55,990 nt of DNA, from positions 1-55,990 of the IMG/VR virus record IMGVR_UViG_3300030116_005147; one strand, written 5' to 3'. A program made the translations under genes and the position numbers. Under the pieces are notes generated by a model. That model worked only from the letters and a program-made list of their open reading frames with translations. It was not told the origin of the DNA and did no database searches. Below are positions 31,763 through 38,329 of this stretch, piece by piece. The stretch is from a virus. Numbering within the stretch: the first letter of the stretch is position 1; each line of letters begins with the position of its first letter.

Positions 31763-32622
31763 GCTGCTACCTCCTGACCTTCTGCCCATCGGGTGAACGT
31801 GCCCACACCGGGGCCGTGTACCTCGATCGTTTTGTTTGGTCGTTTGCTGTTAGTCTCGGAGCCATCGCACTGTAAACAGACGGCGCAGGGTACTGGGCTG
31901 TCACCCACTGCGGGGCATGGTTTCTCGCCTGCTACATCGGGTTCACCGGGTGCCTTCGCTCGGAAGGTACGCCAGCCAGCCGATCGTGCTCGGAGTGAAT
32001 CGGCCAGGGTAGCAGCGGAGGCGGTGAGCCAGTGCCAGCCCTCACCCAGGACAGACCATCGGGCAGTGTACCCGGTGTATCCCTTGAGAACGTGGCGGAA
32101 TGAATCCCATACATGTAGCGGGACCATGCCGGGATCCCCGTATGCACCGAACCGAACCACGGACCCAGCGAAGAACTCCGCGCGGTCATCCTCGGACAGG
32201 TAAGGGTAGCCGCCACGGTTCCAACATTTCCAGACAGAACCGGCAGCCTTCGCGAGTTCCACGTAGCAGGTCCCCTGTCCACCGCTGGCCTTGCTCCGGT
32301 GGATGCATTCGACCGGACAGTTAGCGCCAGCATCCGCACCAGCCATGTAGGCATCCATCGGGCTCATAGCCTGGAGTAGAATCCAGATCTGTATCATATC
32401 GCTTGTCTTATCGTTGTTGCTGGCCTGGTCTGTAGCAGTGGCGATCACCACGATCGGGGCGCCGTTACCCGTGCTCGGCCCCTCGTACAAGACCACGCCG
32501 TTAACGTAGCCGGATCCGCTGGGGCGTTGGAGCAATGCGCGGAAAGCTTTCCGTCTAAGCTTGCGCCCCACTTTCATAGCTGCTCGGTGGACGATATCGG
32601 CTTTCAGTTGTTTGGTTTTCAT
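31759..32622 (-). CDS. DUF7227-like phage protein (287 aa)
   Basis: The order SDMIQIWILLQAMSPMDAYM, then GANCPVECIHRSKASGGQGT with cysteines, then SVWKCWNRGGYPYLS, then VRFGAYGDPGMVPLHVWDSF, then GYTGYTARW and GWRTFRA, ending with a CPA...CAVCLQC cluster, matches a family I recall from many phages and plasmids (DUF7227). The conserved cysteines suggest a metal site. It is the largest gene of the leftward accessory set, with the AATAGGAAATAGAAACC leader. Biochemical role unknown to me. Confidence 0.65.
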   Translation of the reverse strand: MKTKQLKADIVHRAAMKVGRKLRRKAFRALLQRPSGSGYVNGVVLYEGPSTGNGAPIVVIATATDQASNNDKTSDMIQIWILLQAMSPMDAYMAGADAGANCPVECIHRSKASGGQGTCYVELAKAAGSVWKCWNRGGYPYLSEDDRAEFFAGSVVRFGAYGDPGMVPLHVWDSFRHVLKGYTGYTARWSVLGEGWHWLTASAATLADSLRARSAGWRTFRAKAPGEPDVAGEKPCPAVGDSPVPCAVCLQCDGSETNSKRPNKTIEVHGPGVGTFTRWAEGQEVAA

Positions 32623-32648
32623 GGTTTCTATTTCCTATTGGTTTGGGG

Positions 32649-32948
32649 TTATGGTAGTTCGGTTCTGATTACTTTTAGGGCGTCGTCCCATTCATGCATG
32701 TCCAGGCATGACATGAGCCCATCAAGGGATAGACCTACACCGCTGCTAATATCAGGAGCATTCCGCCACATGGTATGGACTGAGCACTTCATAGAGTACA
32801 GCGCCCTTTCAAAATCGCTTTGCGCTTGTTGTTTTCTCTCAAACATTGAGTCCGATTGATAGGACAGGGATGGTCCTGGCGTGTTCAGAAATTTTCTCTG
32901 TAGTGATTTAATTTCTAAGACTGACTGAATAAGAAGATCGCGTGTCAT
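32649..32948 (-). CDS. Hypothetical helical protein (99 aa)
   Basis: Starts at ATG 32948 with the shared AATAGGAAATAGAAACC leader. Mostly helical, with a long amphipathic region (ERKQQAQSDFERALYSMK) and WDDALKVIRTELP end. No family recognised. Stop lies just before the next leader. Confidence 0.55.
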   Translation of the reverse strand: MTRDLLIQSVLEIKSLQRKFLNTPGPSLSYQSDSMFERKQQAQSDFERALYSMKCSVHTMWRNAPDISSGVGLSLDGLMSCLDMHEWDDALKVIRTELP

Positions 32949-32974
32949 GGTTTCTATTTCCTATTGGTTCGGGG

Positions 32975-33265
32975 TTAGCTTTGTTCTTTGGCTGCCACGA
33001 TATGGAAGGCTGGCCGGTTCACGTATTCAGGATCCTGTGGACCGTAGGCAGTGATGGACGCCCACAGTCCGGGGCATGGGGGCATGCCTTGGAGTACTTT
33101 GCAGGAGTCGGTGTCGATCGTTTCACACGCGTGTCTGTTCACTGCCTCACCCAATGCCTCGCGTATGCAGGATGCCTCGACCGTATAGGATGCGACCTGT
33201 ACAGATCCCTTCCATCCGTCGATCTGTTCAAATGTTTTCTGCGTTTGAATTACATAGCGTGTCAT
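32975..33265 (-). CDS. Hypothetical protein (96 aa)
   Basis: Begins MTRYVIQTQKTFEQIDGWKG with strand-helix character and three cysteines (ACETIDTDSC; PPCPG). Its leader is a one-base-shorter copy of the shared cassette. No membrane segment. Small accessory early-type gene of unknown function. Confidence 0.5.
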   Translation of the reverse strand: MTRYVIQTQKTFEQIDGWKGSVQVASYTVEASCIREALGEAVNRHACETIDTDSCKVLQGMPPCPGLWASITAYGPQDPEYVNRPAFHIVAAKEQS

Positions 33266-33269
33266 GGTT

Positions 33270-33455
33270 CTATTTCCTATTGGTTACTGATTTATGGGCG
33301 AGATCTACAGATCTCATGTCGTCAATGTTCGCTAGTGTTACCCAGCTATTGGATTCCAGCGATATCTTCTTAGCTGCTGCCATAGCTCCAAAGAAACGAC
33401 CGGTAAAGGTGCGTGTCTCGTTGGTGGCGTGGATTGTGATCAGGTAGTCTTTCAT
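33270..33455 (-). CDS. Small beta-rich protein (61 aa)
   Basis: MKDYLITIHATNETRTFTGR then FGAMAAAKKISLESNSWVTL. The last residues (VTNRK and stop) are spelled by the leader of the next gene. Resembles small 'strand-helix-strand' phage proteins. Function unknown. Confidence 0.5.
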   Translation of the reverse strand: MKDYLITIHATNETRTFTGRFFGAMAAAKKISLESNSWVTLANIDDMRSVDLAHKSVTNRK

Positions 33456-33460
33456 GGTTT

Positions 33461-33694
33461 CTATTTCCTATTGGTGGGGGTTAGTCCGCACATCCACGTT
33501 CGGAGCCGCTTGCCAACTAAATCATTCGTCTGGTATTCAGACAGGCCCATCGCTTTTCCTTCACATATGATTTCCCACTTGATCTGGTAGTAAAGAGCAT
33601 TGATTTCACGGCACCTTTTGGCATCTAATGAGTCACATTTGTGGAGGGTTATTGTTCCGTCTGCGCTTTTGATCTTTAGGTTTAAGGTGGGCAT
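33461..33694 (-). CDS. Small basic protein (77 aa)
   Basis: MPTLNLKIKSADGTITLHKC then DAKRCREINALYYQIKW; ends LTPTNRK with TNRK-stop supplied by the next leader. Two Cys in the middle, one near the end. No family recognised. Confidence 0.5.
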   Translation of the reverse strand: MPTLNLKIKSADGTITLHKCDSLDAKRCREINALYYQIKWEIICEGKAMGLSEYQTNDLVGKRLRTWMCGLTPTNRK

Positions 33695-33699
33695 GGTTT

Positions 33700-33933
33700 C
33701 TATTTCCTTTTCTGAGATTGACGTTTGATAGCTGCCGCGATCCGCCGTTGTCGGGCTTGATCGCGGAATGATTGAATGGAATCAGAGATCTCCTGATCGA
33801 TCGTTCCGTTGTATGCTTGCGGCCTACCGTAGACCGGCGACGTGTCAACGGTTCGGATCACTCCGTTGATCTTGGCTGAATCGGGACGACCGGGCAGGCC
33901 TCCCATATGGGCAAGGAATGGGGGGAGACTCAT
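33700..33933 (-). CDS. Small protein with basic helical tail (77 aa)
   Basis: Gly/Pro-rich N-terminus (SLPPFLAHMGGLPGRPDSAK), then a helix rich in Arg and Gln (SIQSFRDQARQRRIAAAIKR). Ends QKRK; the KRK-stop is part of the next leader cassette. Its ATG overlaps the stop of the upstream gene. Confidence 0.5.
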   Translation of the reverse strand: MSLPPFLAHMGGLPGRPDSAKINGVIRTVDTSPVYGRPQAYNGTIDQEISDSIQSFRDQARQRRIAAAIKRQSQKRK

Positions 33934-34202
33934 GTTGCACCCTCCGCGATAGCTTGATCAATGGGGAAGCCAGGAACCGGATCATCTTGGACTATTGATA
34001 CGTTGCTGATGTCCAGGCCTGGATATCTGCGCAGAATATATAGCGCCCAGGCTTTAGCCGTTGCATGGTTAGAGCACTGTTTCCTGTGGACTATGCCACC
34101 ATTGAGGATCTCTACAGACCACCGCCCAGATAGGGCGTGATCCCCTGACACGAGATGGCCCAGGGCATATGACAGACCGTTGATTGCTTTGTTGATGCTC
34201 AT
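33930..34202 (-). CDS. Hypothetical protein (90 aa)
   Basis: SINKAINGLSYALGHLVSGD then SGRWSVEILNGGIVHRK, CSNHATAKAWALYILRRYPG. A strand-hairpin plus helix, perhaps a small nucleic-acid or protein-binding fold. ATGA overlap at both ends. No family recognised. Confidence 0.5.
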   Translation of the reverse strand: MSINKAINGLSYALGHLVSGDHALSGRWSVEILNGGIVHRKQCSNHATAKAWALYILRRYPGLDISNVSIVQDDPVPGFPIDQAIAEGAT

Positions 34203-34378
34203 TTGATACCCCCTGCGATCTCAGCTTGTACATCACGTTCGCTCTGATCGATCGCGTTCCAGATCTGTGGATAGTCGCGGATCAATAGGGCGATCGCTCG
34301 GGTTGTAGCTGGCATACCATACTGTTCTTCAGCTATTGACAGGTCAATGTATCGGTTCACAATTTCGTTGTTAGACAT
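34199..34378 (-). CDS. Small helical protein (59 aa)
   Basis: Begins MSNNEIVNRYIDLSIAEEQY, middle ATTRAIALLIRDYPQIWNAI, ends AEIAGGIK. Start has GGAAATTAGAACC after the CCCTGAA repeat spacer. ATGA overlap with the next gene. Function unknown. Confidence 0.5.
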   Translation of the reverse strand: MSNNEIVNRYIDLSIAEEQYGMPATTRAIALLIRDYPQIWNAIDQSERDVQAEIAGGIK

Positions 34379-34390
34379 GGTTCTAATTTC

Positions 34391-34428
34391 CAGGGTTCAG
34401 GGTTTCAGGGTTTCAGGGTTCAGGGTTT
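34391..34428. repeat. CAGGGTT(T) tandem repeat spacer
   Basis: Five units of CAGGGTT or CAGGGTTT lie between the 34427 stop and the 34378 start. Read on the minus strand they are TAAACCCTGAACCCTGAAAC and so on, with the TAA serving as the upstream gene's stop codon. The repeat resembles a telomere repeat in form only. Confidence 0.75.
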
Positions 34429-34621
34429 ATTGACGCGGTGGGCATGGATTGACGGGAAAGTCCGGGTCGGAATGGATAGCGATTGCGTCAACATCGATCG
34501 AAAGTATTCGATCAATCAATTGTGCGTCCGTTTCTCCTGTCTTCCTGCGAGGCATAGCCACCGGTTTGGGCAGTTCGTCAACGATAGATAGGTGCATGGA
34601 TTGCGCTTGTGAAATGGTCAT
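34427..34621 (-). CDS. Small hypothetical protein (64 aa)
   Basis: MTISQAQSMHLSIVDELPKP, then a basic segment (MPRRKTGETDAQLIDRI) and acidic end. Start has GGAAATAAAACC. Stop TAA is the first triplet of the tandem repeat spacer. No family recognised. Confidence 0.5.
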   Translation of the reverse strand: MTISQAQSMHLSIVDELPKPVAMPRRKTGETDAQLIDRILSIDVDAIAIHSDPDFPVNPCPPRQ

Positions 34622-34632
34622 GGTTTTATTTC

Positions 34633-34654
34633 CAGGGTTCAGGGTTCAGGGTTT
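34633..34654. repeat. CAGGGTT tandem repeat spacer, second locus
   Basis: Three units of the same repeat as at 34391, placed in the same way between a stop TAA and the next gene's GGAAAT-AAAACC ribosome binding site. Second occurrence of one junction type. Confidence 0.7.
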
Positions 34655-34844
34655 ATGCGTCTGATCGTTGGGCTACTCGCTCGGCGTATCGATGCGATAA
34701 GACGGCAGCAACACCAGGATCAGAAGGATCACCGACTTGTTCACAATAAACGTTTCTGAGAATGATTAGCTCCTCTACAATTTTAGCGTCGCCATTGATT
34801 AGGTGGTGTCGGATTAGTCCGTTGAGAATTTCGATTGTTGTCAT
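34653..34844 (-). CDS. Small helical protein, first gene of leftward accessory operon (63 aa)
   Basis: ATG 34844 with AAGGAAC upstream; a longer start at 34886 would run into the leader hairpin. MTTIEILNGLIRHHLINGDA, then VEELIILRNVYCEQVGD, ending VAQRSDA. Helical, cytoplasmic. No family. The structured leader upstream suggests translational or transcriptional control. Confidence 0.55.
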   Translation of the reverse strand: MTTIEILNGLIRHHLINGDAKIVEELIILRNVYCEQVGDPSDPGVAAVLSHRYAERVAQRSDA

Positions 34845-34857
34845 GGTTTTGTTCCTT

Positions 34858-34917
34858 GTTTCCGGTTCTAAACCTGACACGATCACGATCGATCATGCCA
34901 GGATCCGAACCGGAAAA
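34858..34917 (-). promoter_or_regulatory. Structured leader hairpin of accessory operon
   Basis: TTTCCGGTTC (34859-34868) pairs with GAACCGGAAA (34908-34917). An inner CCTG/CAGG pair encloses ACGATCACGATCGATCAT, which is dense in GATC. A stem of this kind ends just before the first gene of the leftward operon. Could be an mRNA control element or a binding site for a methylation-sensitive protein. Confidence 0.5.
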
Positions 34918-34920
34918 TTG

Positions 34921-35004
34921 GCCCGGTCGCTATCTCCTTCTCTCCATATTTTGGGTTTGTCTCTCCATATTTTGGGTTTGTACACTTTGAGACAGCGACC
35001 GGGC
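34921..35004. repeat. 11-bp inverted repeat enclosing a 21-base tandem duplication
   Basis: GCCCGGTCGCT (34921-34931) and AGCGACCGGGC (34994-35004) are perfect inverted repeats. Between them TCTCCATATTTTGGGTTTG occurs at 34941 and again at 34962. The element lies in the leader of the leftward operon. A looped stem or protein-binding array is possible. Confidence 0.6.
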
Positions 35005-35526
35005 ATCAAATAAAATCACCCCATTGCCTATGGGATTAGATGGGCGGGAATTTCCAACGTGTCACTACATAGGGTGCCTCCTATGCCGTCGGTGTGCTTG
35101 CAAGCTTGAACGGTTCCACTCACTTATCTATTACGGTGATCATTGTCCGGGGCTCGCTCCCTACCTCGCTCGGGGCAGATCATAGCTGTTCGGACGATCC
35201 CGCAATCCTTTAGATCGTGTACTGCGTTCTTACTTGGGGGTTGGTGCTGTCATGGCACTGTCCCGTCCATCATTGCGCTAGGCTGTTCGGTTCTGTATTC
35301 CGGTGGAGAATGCGTCTCCACTGGTCAAGGGTTGCCGGATATTGGCTTTGCGCTCTACGTATATTGGGTTTGTCAAAGATCGCTCGCTGTTGTCGTTCCT
35401 CAGTCGTTAGCAGCGAGTGGAGATTTGAAAGAACTAAATAAGAATGATTTACAATCACGTAACCCATTAGACCATAACGTGAATATAGCGTGATTTAACT
35501 GTAGGTAAGTTCTCTAATTTATTCAA

Positions 35527-35746
35527 TAAAATCAACAACTTACGTCATTCAGCGAAAACCCAGTTTAAACCTGCATTATCGGCTAAAAGATCCTAAAAGA
35601 TCCCCTAAATTAACTATTTCTGTCAAAGAAATGTCAAGACTGAAAACCCAGTTTAAACCTGCGTTTTCGCTGAATCTGTCTATTAGATTAACTAATAAAA
35701 TTAGCCAGATTTTAAAACCAAAACCCAGTAAAATCAACAACTTACG
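35527..35746. repeat. Nested direct and inverted repeats
   Basis: TAAAATCAACAACTTACG occurs at 35527-35544 and 35729-35746. GAAAACCCAGTTTAAACCTG starts at 35554 and at 35642, and AAAACCCAGT appears again at 35720. ATTCAGCGAAAAC (35547-35559) is inverted as GTTTTCGCTGAAT (35663-35675). CTAAAAGATC is repeated in tandem at 35583 and 35593. The ordered nesting suggests a protein-binding complex, a second origin, or a packaging site. Confidence 0.7.
35609..35637 (-). promoter_or_regulatory. Candidate leftward promoter
   Basis: Minus strand TTGACA (35637-35632), 17-base spacer, GTTAAT (35614-35609). The -35 is perfect, the -10 matches at four of six. It could serve the leftward accessory operon, although its first gene is about 760 bases away. 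Confidence 0.3.
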
Positions 35747-35805
35747 GCTACTGGTCTTGACAAGCCAATAGCGTTTAAAGGGCCGTAAAGGGGCCTACAC
35801 GGCCT

Positions 35806-35821
35806 CTGAATCGAAATTCAG
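35806..35821. other. Hairpin CTGAAT-CGAA-ATTCAG
   Basis: A perfect 6-bp stem with a CGAA loop, extendable by flanking GGCC on both sides, followed by more GGCC-containing repeats and the 12-bp palindrome GTGAGGCCTCAC at 35852-35863. No T-run, so not a convincing terminator. Confidence 0.5.
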
Positions 35822-36193
35822 GCCCTACCATGTAAAATCGTCCGGGAGCCCGTGAGGCCTCACAGCGGCCAAATTCGCAATTTTGAGATCTGGCTAAATT
35901 TAGCCTATTTTGTAAACGCTGTTCACTGTTTTAAACCGGCCAATTTCGGGTATCGATTAAACGGCCTGACAGCCCCGTGGTTCTATCCAGATCTGTATCC
36001 GTCCCACTGTAGATCAAAACGATCGGAGGCATTCAGGCCAGCACAGCGACCGATAGAAGCGATCAAAAAAATAGAGAAAAAAGAGATCGATTAAGGCTCC
36101 GATTAAATTATTTATTTTTAGGCATCCCGACTTTCGACTACCCCCCAATCCAATCCAACCCCCCACTCACATCAATACTTATTTTTTCTGATA

Positions 36194-36209
36194 GTACCCA
36201 CATGTGTAC
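36194..36209. promoter_or_regulatory. Operator-like palindrome upstream of terminase genes
   Basis: GTACCCACATGTGTAC, same family as sites at 14531, 17497 and 20965. It would cover the -35 region of a possible promoter with -10 TATTTT at 36225-36230. Confidence 0.6.
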
Positions 36210-36240
36210 CCCGTCTCGACGCAGTATTTTTCTGGCCTAA

Positions 36241-36663
36241 ATGTACCCAGGTGGGTATGCTGTACTAAACCTGGGGGCTCTTGTGGAAAGGGACGAGCTG
36301 GAAACACGCCTGGAAGTGCTGCTTGCACCGGGTGTTATGCGCGAGTACGAGGATGTCATGGACGCGGCTGCTGCTTTGGCGCATGGCACCTCGCTCAATC
36401 TCATCAATCCGGCTGCGAGTAGGTCTGCTCATGGCTTTTTGGAGCTGGCTCACAAGGCGATTCGCGACCGTGAGACGCCTTCGGGCACGGAGGGCACTAA
36501 CGCTGGTATTACAAATCTGATTGCGATTGCTACGGGAGGCGAACAAATAGCTCCTACTATTACTACGCAACAAACTATTAAGCCAAAACGAATAGATAAA
36601 GAATCTATTTTAGACGAGATATTCGATGTCGAACCCCAGCGGTCACGCTCAGACAATACTTAA
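36241..36663 (+). CDS. Putative terminase small subunit (140 aa from ATG)
   Basis: It precedes and overlaps the large terminase gene by 38 bases. The product is a charged helical protein (ERDELETRLEVLLAPGVMRE, then LAHGTSLNLINPAASRSAHG) with a basic C-terminal region (IKPKRIDKESILDEIFDVEP), compatible with a DNA-recognising small terminase subunit. ATG 36241 lacks a ribosome binding site. GTG 36283, with GGGGG six bases upstream, is an alternative that would place the 36243 operator in the leader and give 126 residues. Assignment is mainly by position. Confidence 0.6.
   Translation: MYPGGYAVLNLGALVERDELETRLEVLLAPGVMREYEDVMDAAAALAHGTSLNLINPAASRSAHGFLELAHKAIRDRETPSGTEGTNAGITNLIAIATGGEQIAPTITTQQTIKPKRIDKESILDEIFDVEPQRSRSDNT
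36243..36258. promoter_or_regulatory. Operator-like palindrome at terminase small subunit start
   Basis: GTACCCAGGTGGGTAT, second copy in this promoter region, beginning about 6 bases after the expected transcription start. Paired sites 49 bases apart (centre to centre) flank the candidate -10. Confidence 0.6.
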
Positions 36664-38323
36664 CTATTTAACTACGCCGTCTAAAAGTATTCCGCAGTAC
36701 GGCAAGGTGCATGACCAGAAGACCTCGTCGTTTGTTGCGTATACGCCAGACCGGCTAACCACAAGATTCCAGCAGCAACTGCTTGCCTATCTGGACGCAC
36801 CACCCCGTACCAGAGATGGTCAAACGCGCTTTCTCACCGCATTAACAGCACGGCAGATGGGGAAGTCGTTGTCTGCGGAGTACGGGTGTTATCCGTTTGC
36901 TGCTTATCGTCCGGGCTGGGACCATGTGTGTATTGCGGATAACTCTGCGCGTGCGGAGTATTTGCATAAGCGTGTTCACCAGTTGCACGAGCAGTGGCCT
37001 GCAGATATTCGGTCGCCGACTATTCCGAATAGGGAGTCTCGTCAGCTTACGTTTCAGGCTGGCGGCAAGATGCGTGTGTTGTCTGCGGAGAACGGTGCGG
37101 TAGGTATTGGTCAGAGCCCTGACTCTTTCCATGCGTCGGAGTGTGCCTTCTGGGCAGACTTTTCGGGGTCGATGTTTCTCATCAACCCTTCGATTATTAA
37201 CCGTGATGAGTGTCGTGTAATCTTTGAGTGTACTCCTTGGGAGCGCAATACGCCGTGGCACAACCATTATCTCGCCGCTAAACGGGGTGAGGGTCGGCAC
37301 ATGGCTATTTTCCAGCCCTTTTGGGATGGGTTGCTTAATGTTCGTAAACCAGATCCCGACTCTCCGCTGACGAACGAGGAGATACGCCTGCTGGAGCAGT
37401 ACGCCCCCTCCGGGCTCAGACACGAACACCTTGCTTTTCGTCGCTTTATGATGGAATCGGACGTAGAGATACGCAGGAAGCCGGAGTTATTTCAGGTTTT
37501 CTACCCGTTTGATGACGTGACGTGTTGGGTAGCTGCGACAAACGCTGCGATACCAGACCATGTTCTTCAGAAGCACCAGGACAAAACCTTGTTGCAACCC
37601 TGGCAGGCACCGTACAAGGAGTACTACCCGCCGAATCCTGACTCGCGGTATGTGATGGGGGTAGACCCTTCTGGGCACGCTGCTCGTGACCATGCATCGT
37701 TTCATATTTTGGAGGTTTATAATAACTCTTGGCGGCAGGTAGCCAGTTTTGCAGACCACATAGACCCGCTGGCATTTACGCGCACGTTTCTTGATGCTGC
37801 GAAGAAGTACAACAATGCCAAGATTGTCGTGGAGTCGAACGGTGTTGGGCAAGCGAGTCTGTCTTTGCTCCGCGAGTGGGGGTATAACAATATTTTTTAT
37901 GAGAAGAAGCGCAAGCCTGGCTTTACATCGACGGCACAATCGCTTGACAAGGCAACGGGTTGGCTCTTGGATGCCCTTATGGATGACCTTATTTTGCACG
38001 ATGAGGATACGGTAGAGCAGCTTATGTCGTACAAACACGACAAGCGGGTGGAGGAGTCTGCGAGTAGTGAGTTGATGCGCGGCAAAGCGAGCACGAAGCG
38101 TCGTGAGCGCCATCACTGGGACAAGGTTAGTGCTCTTATTATGGCTGTTGTGGGGGCTCGGACGTTGCCTCAGCGCCCACATCCGAGTAGTATTCCTAAA
38201 AGTCTTGAAGAGGAGCCTTGGCAACCTCCCGAGACAATTACCCGTGAATGGGCTAATAAAAGATGGCGGCAGATACAGAGCAAGCGGCGCAGGAAGAAGA
38301 GAGATCCCTGGTATAGGAAGTGA
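36626..38323 (+). CDS. terL: Terminase large subunit (565 aa)
   Basis: Walker A variant ARQMGKS (75-81) with the terminase-type RQxGKS pattern, a Walker B-like strand with acidic pair (SFHASECAFWAD) and a C-terminal RNase H-fold nuclease with VMGVDPSGHAARDH, VVESNGVGQ and HHWDKVSALIMAV supplying acidic residues. Starts inside the previous gene. Packages DNA into proheads with the portal. Length is normal for the family. Confidence 0.93.
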   Translation: MSNPSGHAQTILNYLTTPSKSIPQYGKVHDQKTSSFVAYTPDRLTTRFQQQLLAYLDAPPRTRDGQTRFLTALTARQMGKSLSAEYGCYPFAAYRPGWDHVCIADNSARAEYLHKRVHQLHEQWPADIRSPTIPNRESRQLTFQAGGKMRVLSAENGAVGIGQSPDSFHASECAFWADFSGSMFLINPSIINRDECRVIFECTPWERNTPWHNHYLAAKRGEGRHMAIFQPFWDGLLNVRKPDPDSPLTNEEIRLLEQYAPSGLRHEHLAFRRFMMESDVEIRRKPELFQVFYPFDDVTCWVAATNAAIPDHVLQKHQDKTLLQPWQAPYKEYYPPNPDSRYVMGVDPSGHAARDHASFHILEVYNNSWRQVASFADHIDPLAFTRTFLDAAKKYNNAKIVVESNGVGQASLSLLREWGYNNIFYEKKRKPGFTSTAQSLDKATGWLLDALMDDLILHDEDTVEQLMSYKHDKRVEESASSELMRGKASTKRRERHHWDKVSALIMAVVGARTLPQRPHPSSIPKSLEEEPWQPPETITREWANKRWRQIQSKRRRKKRDPWYRK

Positions 38324-38329
38324 TCTGAT

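Larger units (their letters stand above)
35005..36240. other. Gene-free control region between divergent operons
   Basis: Open frames here (for example 35143-35493, 35852-36094) lack ribosome binding sites and protein-like composition. The interval holds direct and inverted repeats at 35527-35746, GC hairpins near 35806 and 35852, candidate promoters, dense GATC sites and the operators at 36194 and 36243. It separates the leftward accessory operon from the rightward terminase-led operon. A packaging site (pac/cos) near the terminase gene would also be expected here but cannot be recognised. Confidence 0.65.

Noticed and set aside
34391-34654. CRISPR-like array from the CAGGGTT repeats
   Set aside because: Units are 7-8 bases with no spacers, and are placed as gene spacers.
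34858-34917. tRNA-like element (GGTTCGGATCC arm)
   Set aside because: The T-arm does not pair properly and no acceptor or anticodon arms could be built.
35143-35493. Rightward 116-codon open frame in the control region
   Set aside because: No ribosome binding site, odd composition (many Cys, Trp and Ser runs), overlaps repeats; no protein pattern.
35757-35762. Rightward TTGACA as -35 of an early promoter
   Set aside because: No -10 at 15-19 bases; the next AT-rich hexamer is only 11 bases away.
35852-36094. 80-codon open frame with start in a palindrome
   Set aside because: GTG start without RBS inside GTGAGGCCTCAC; composition not protein-like.
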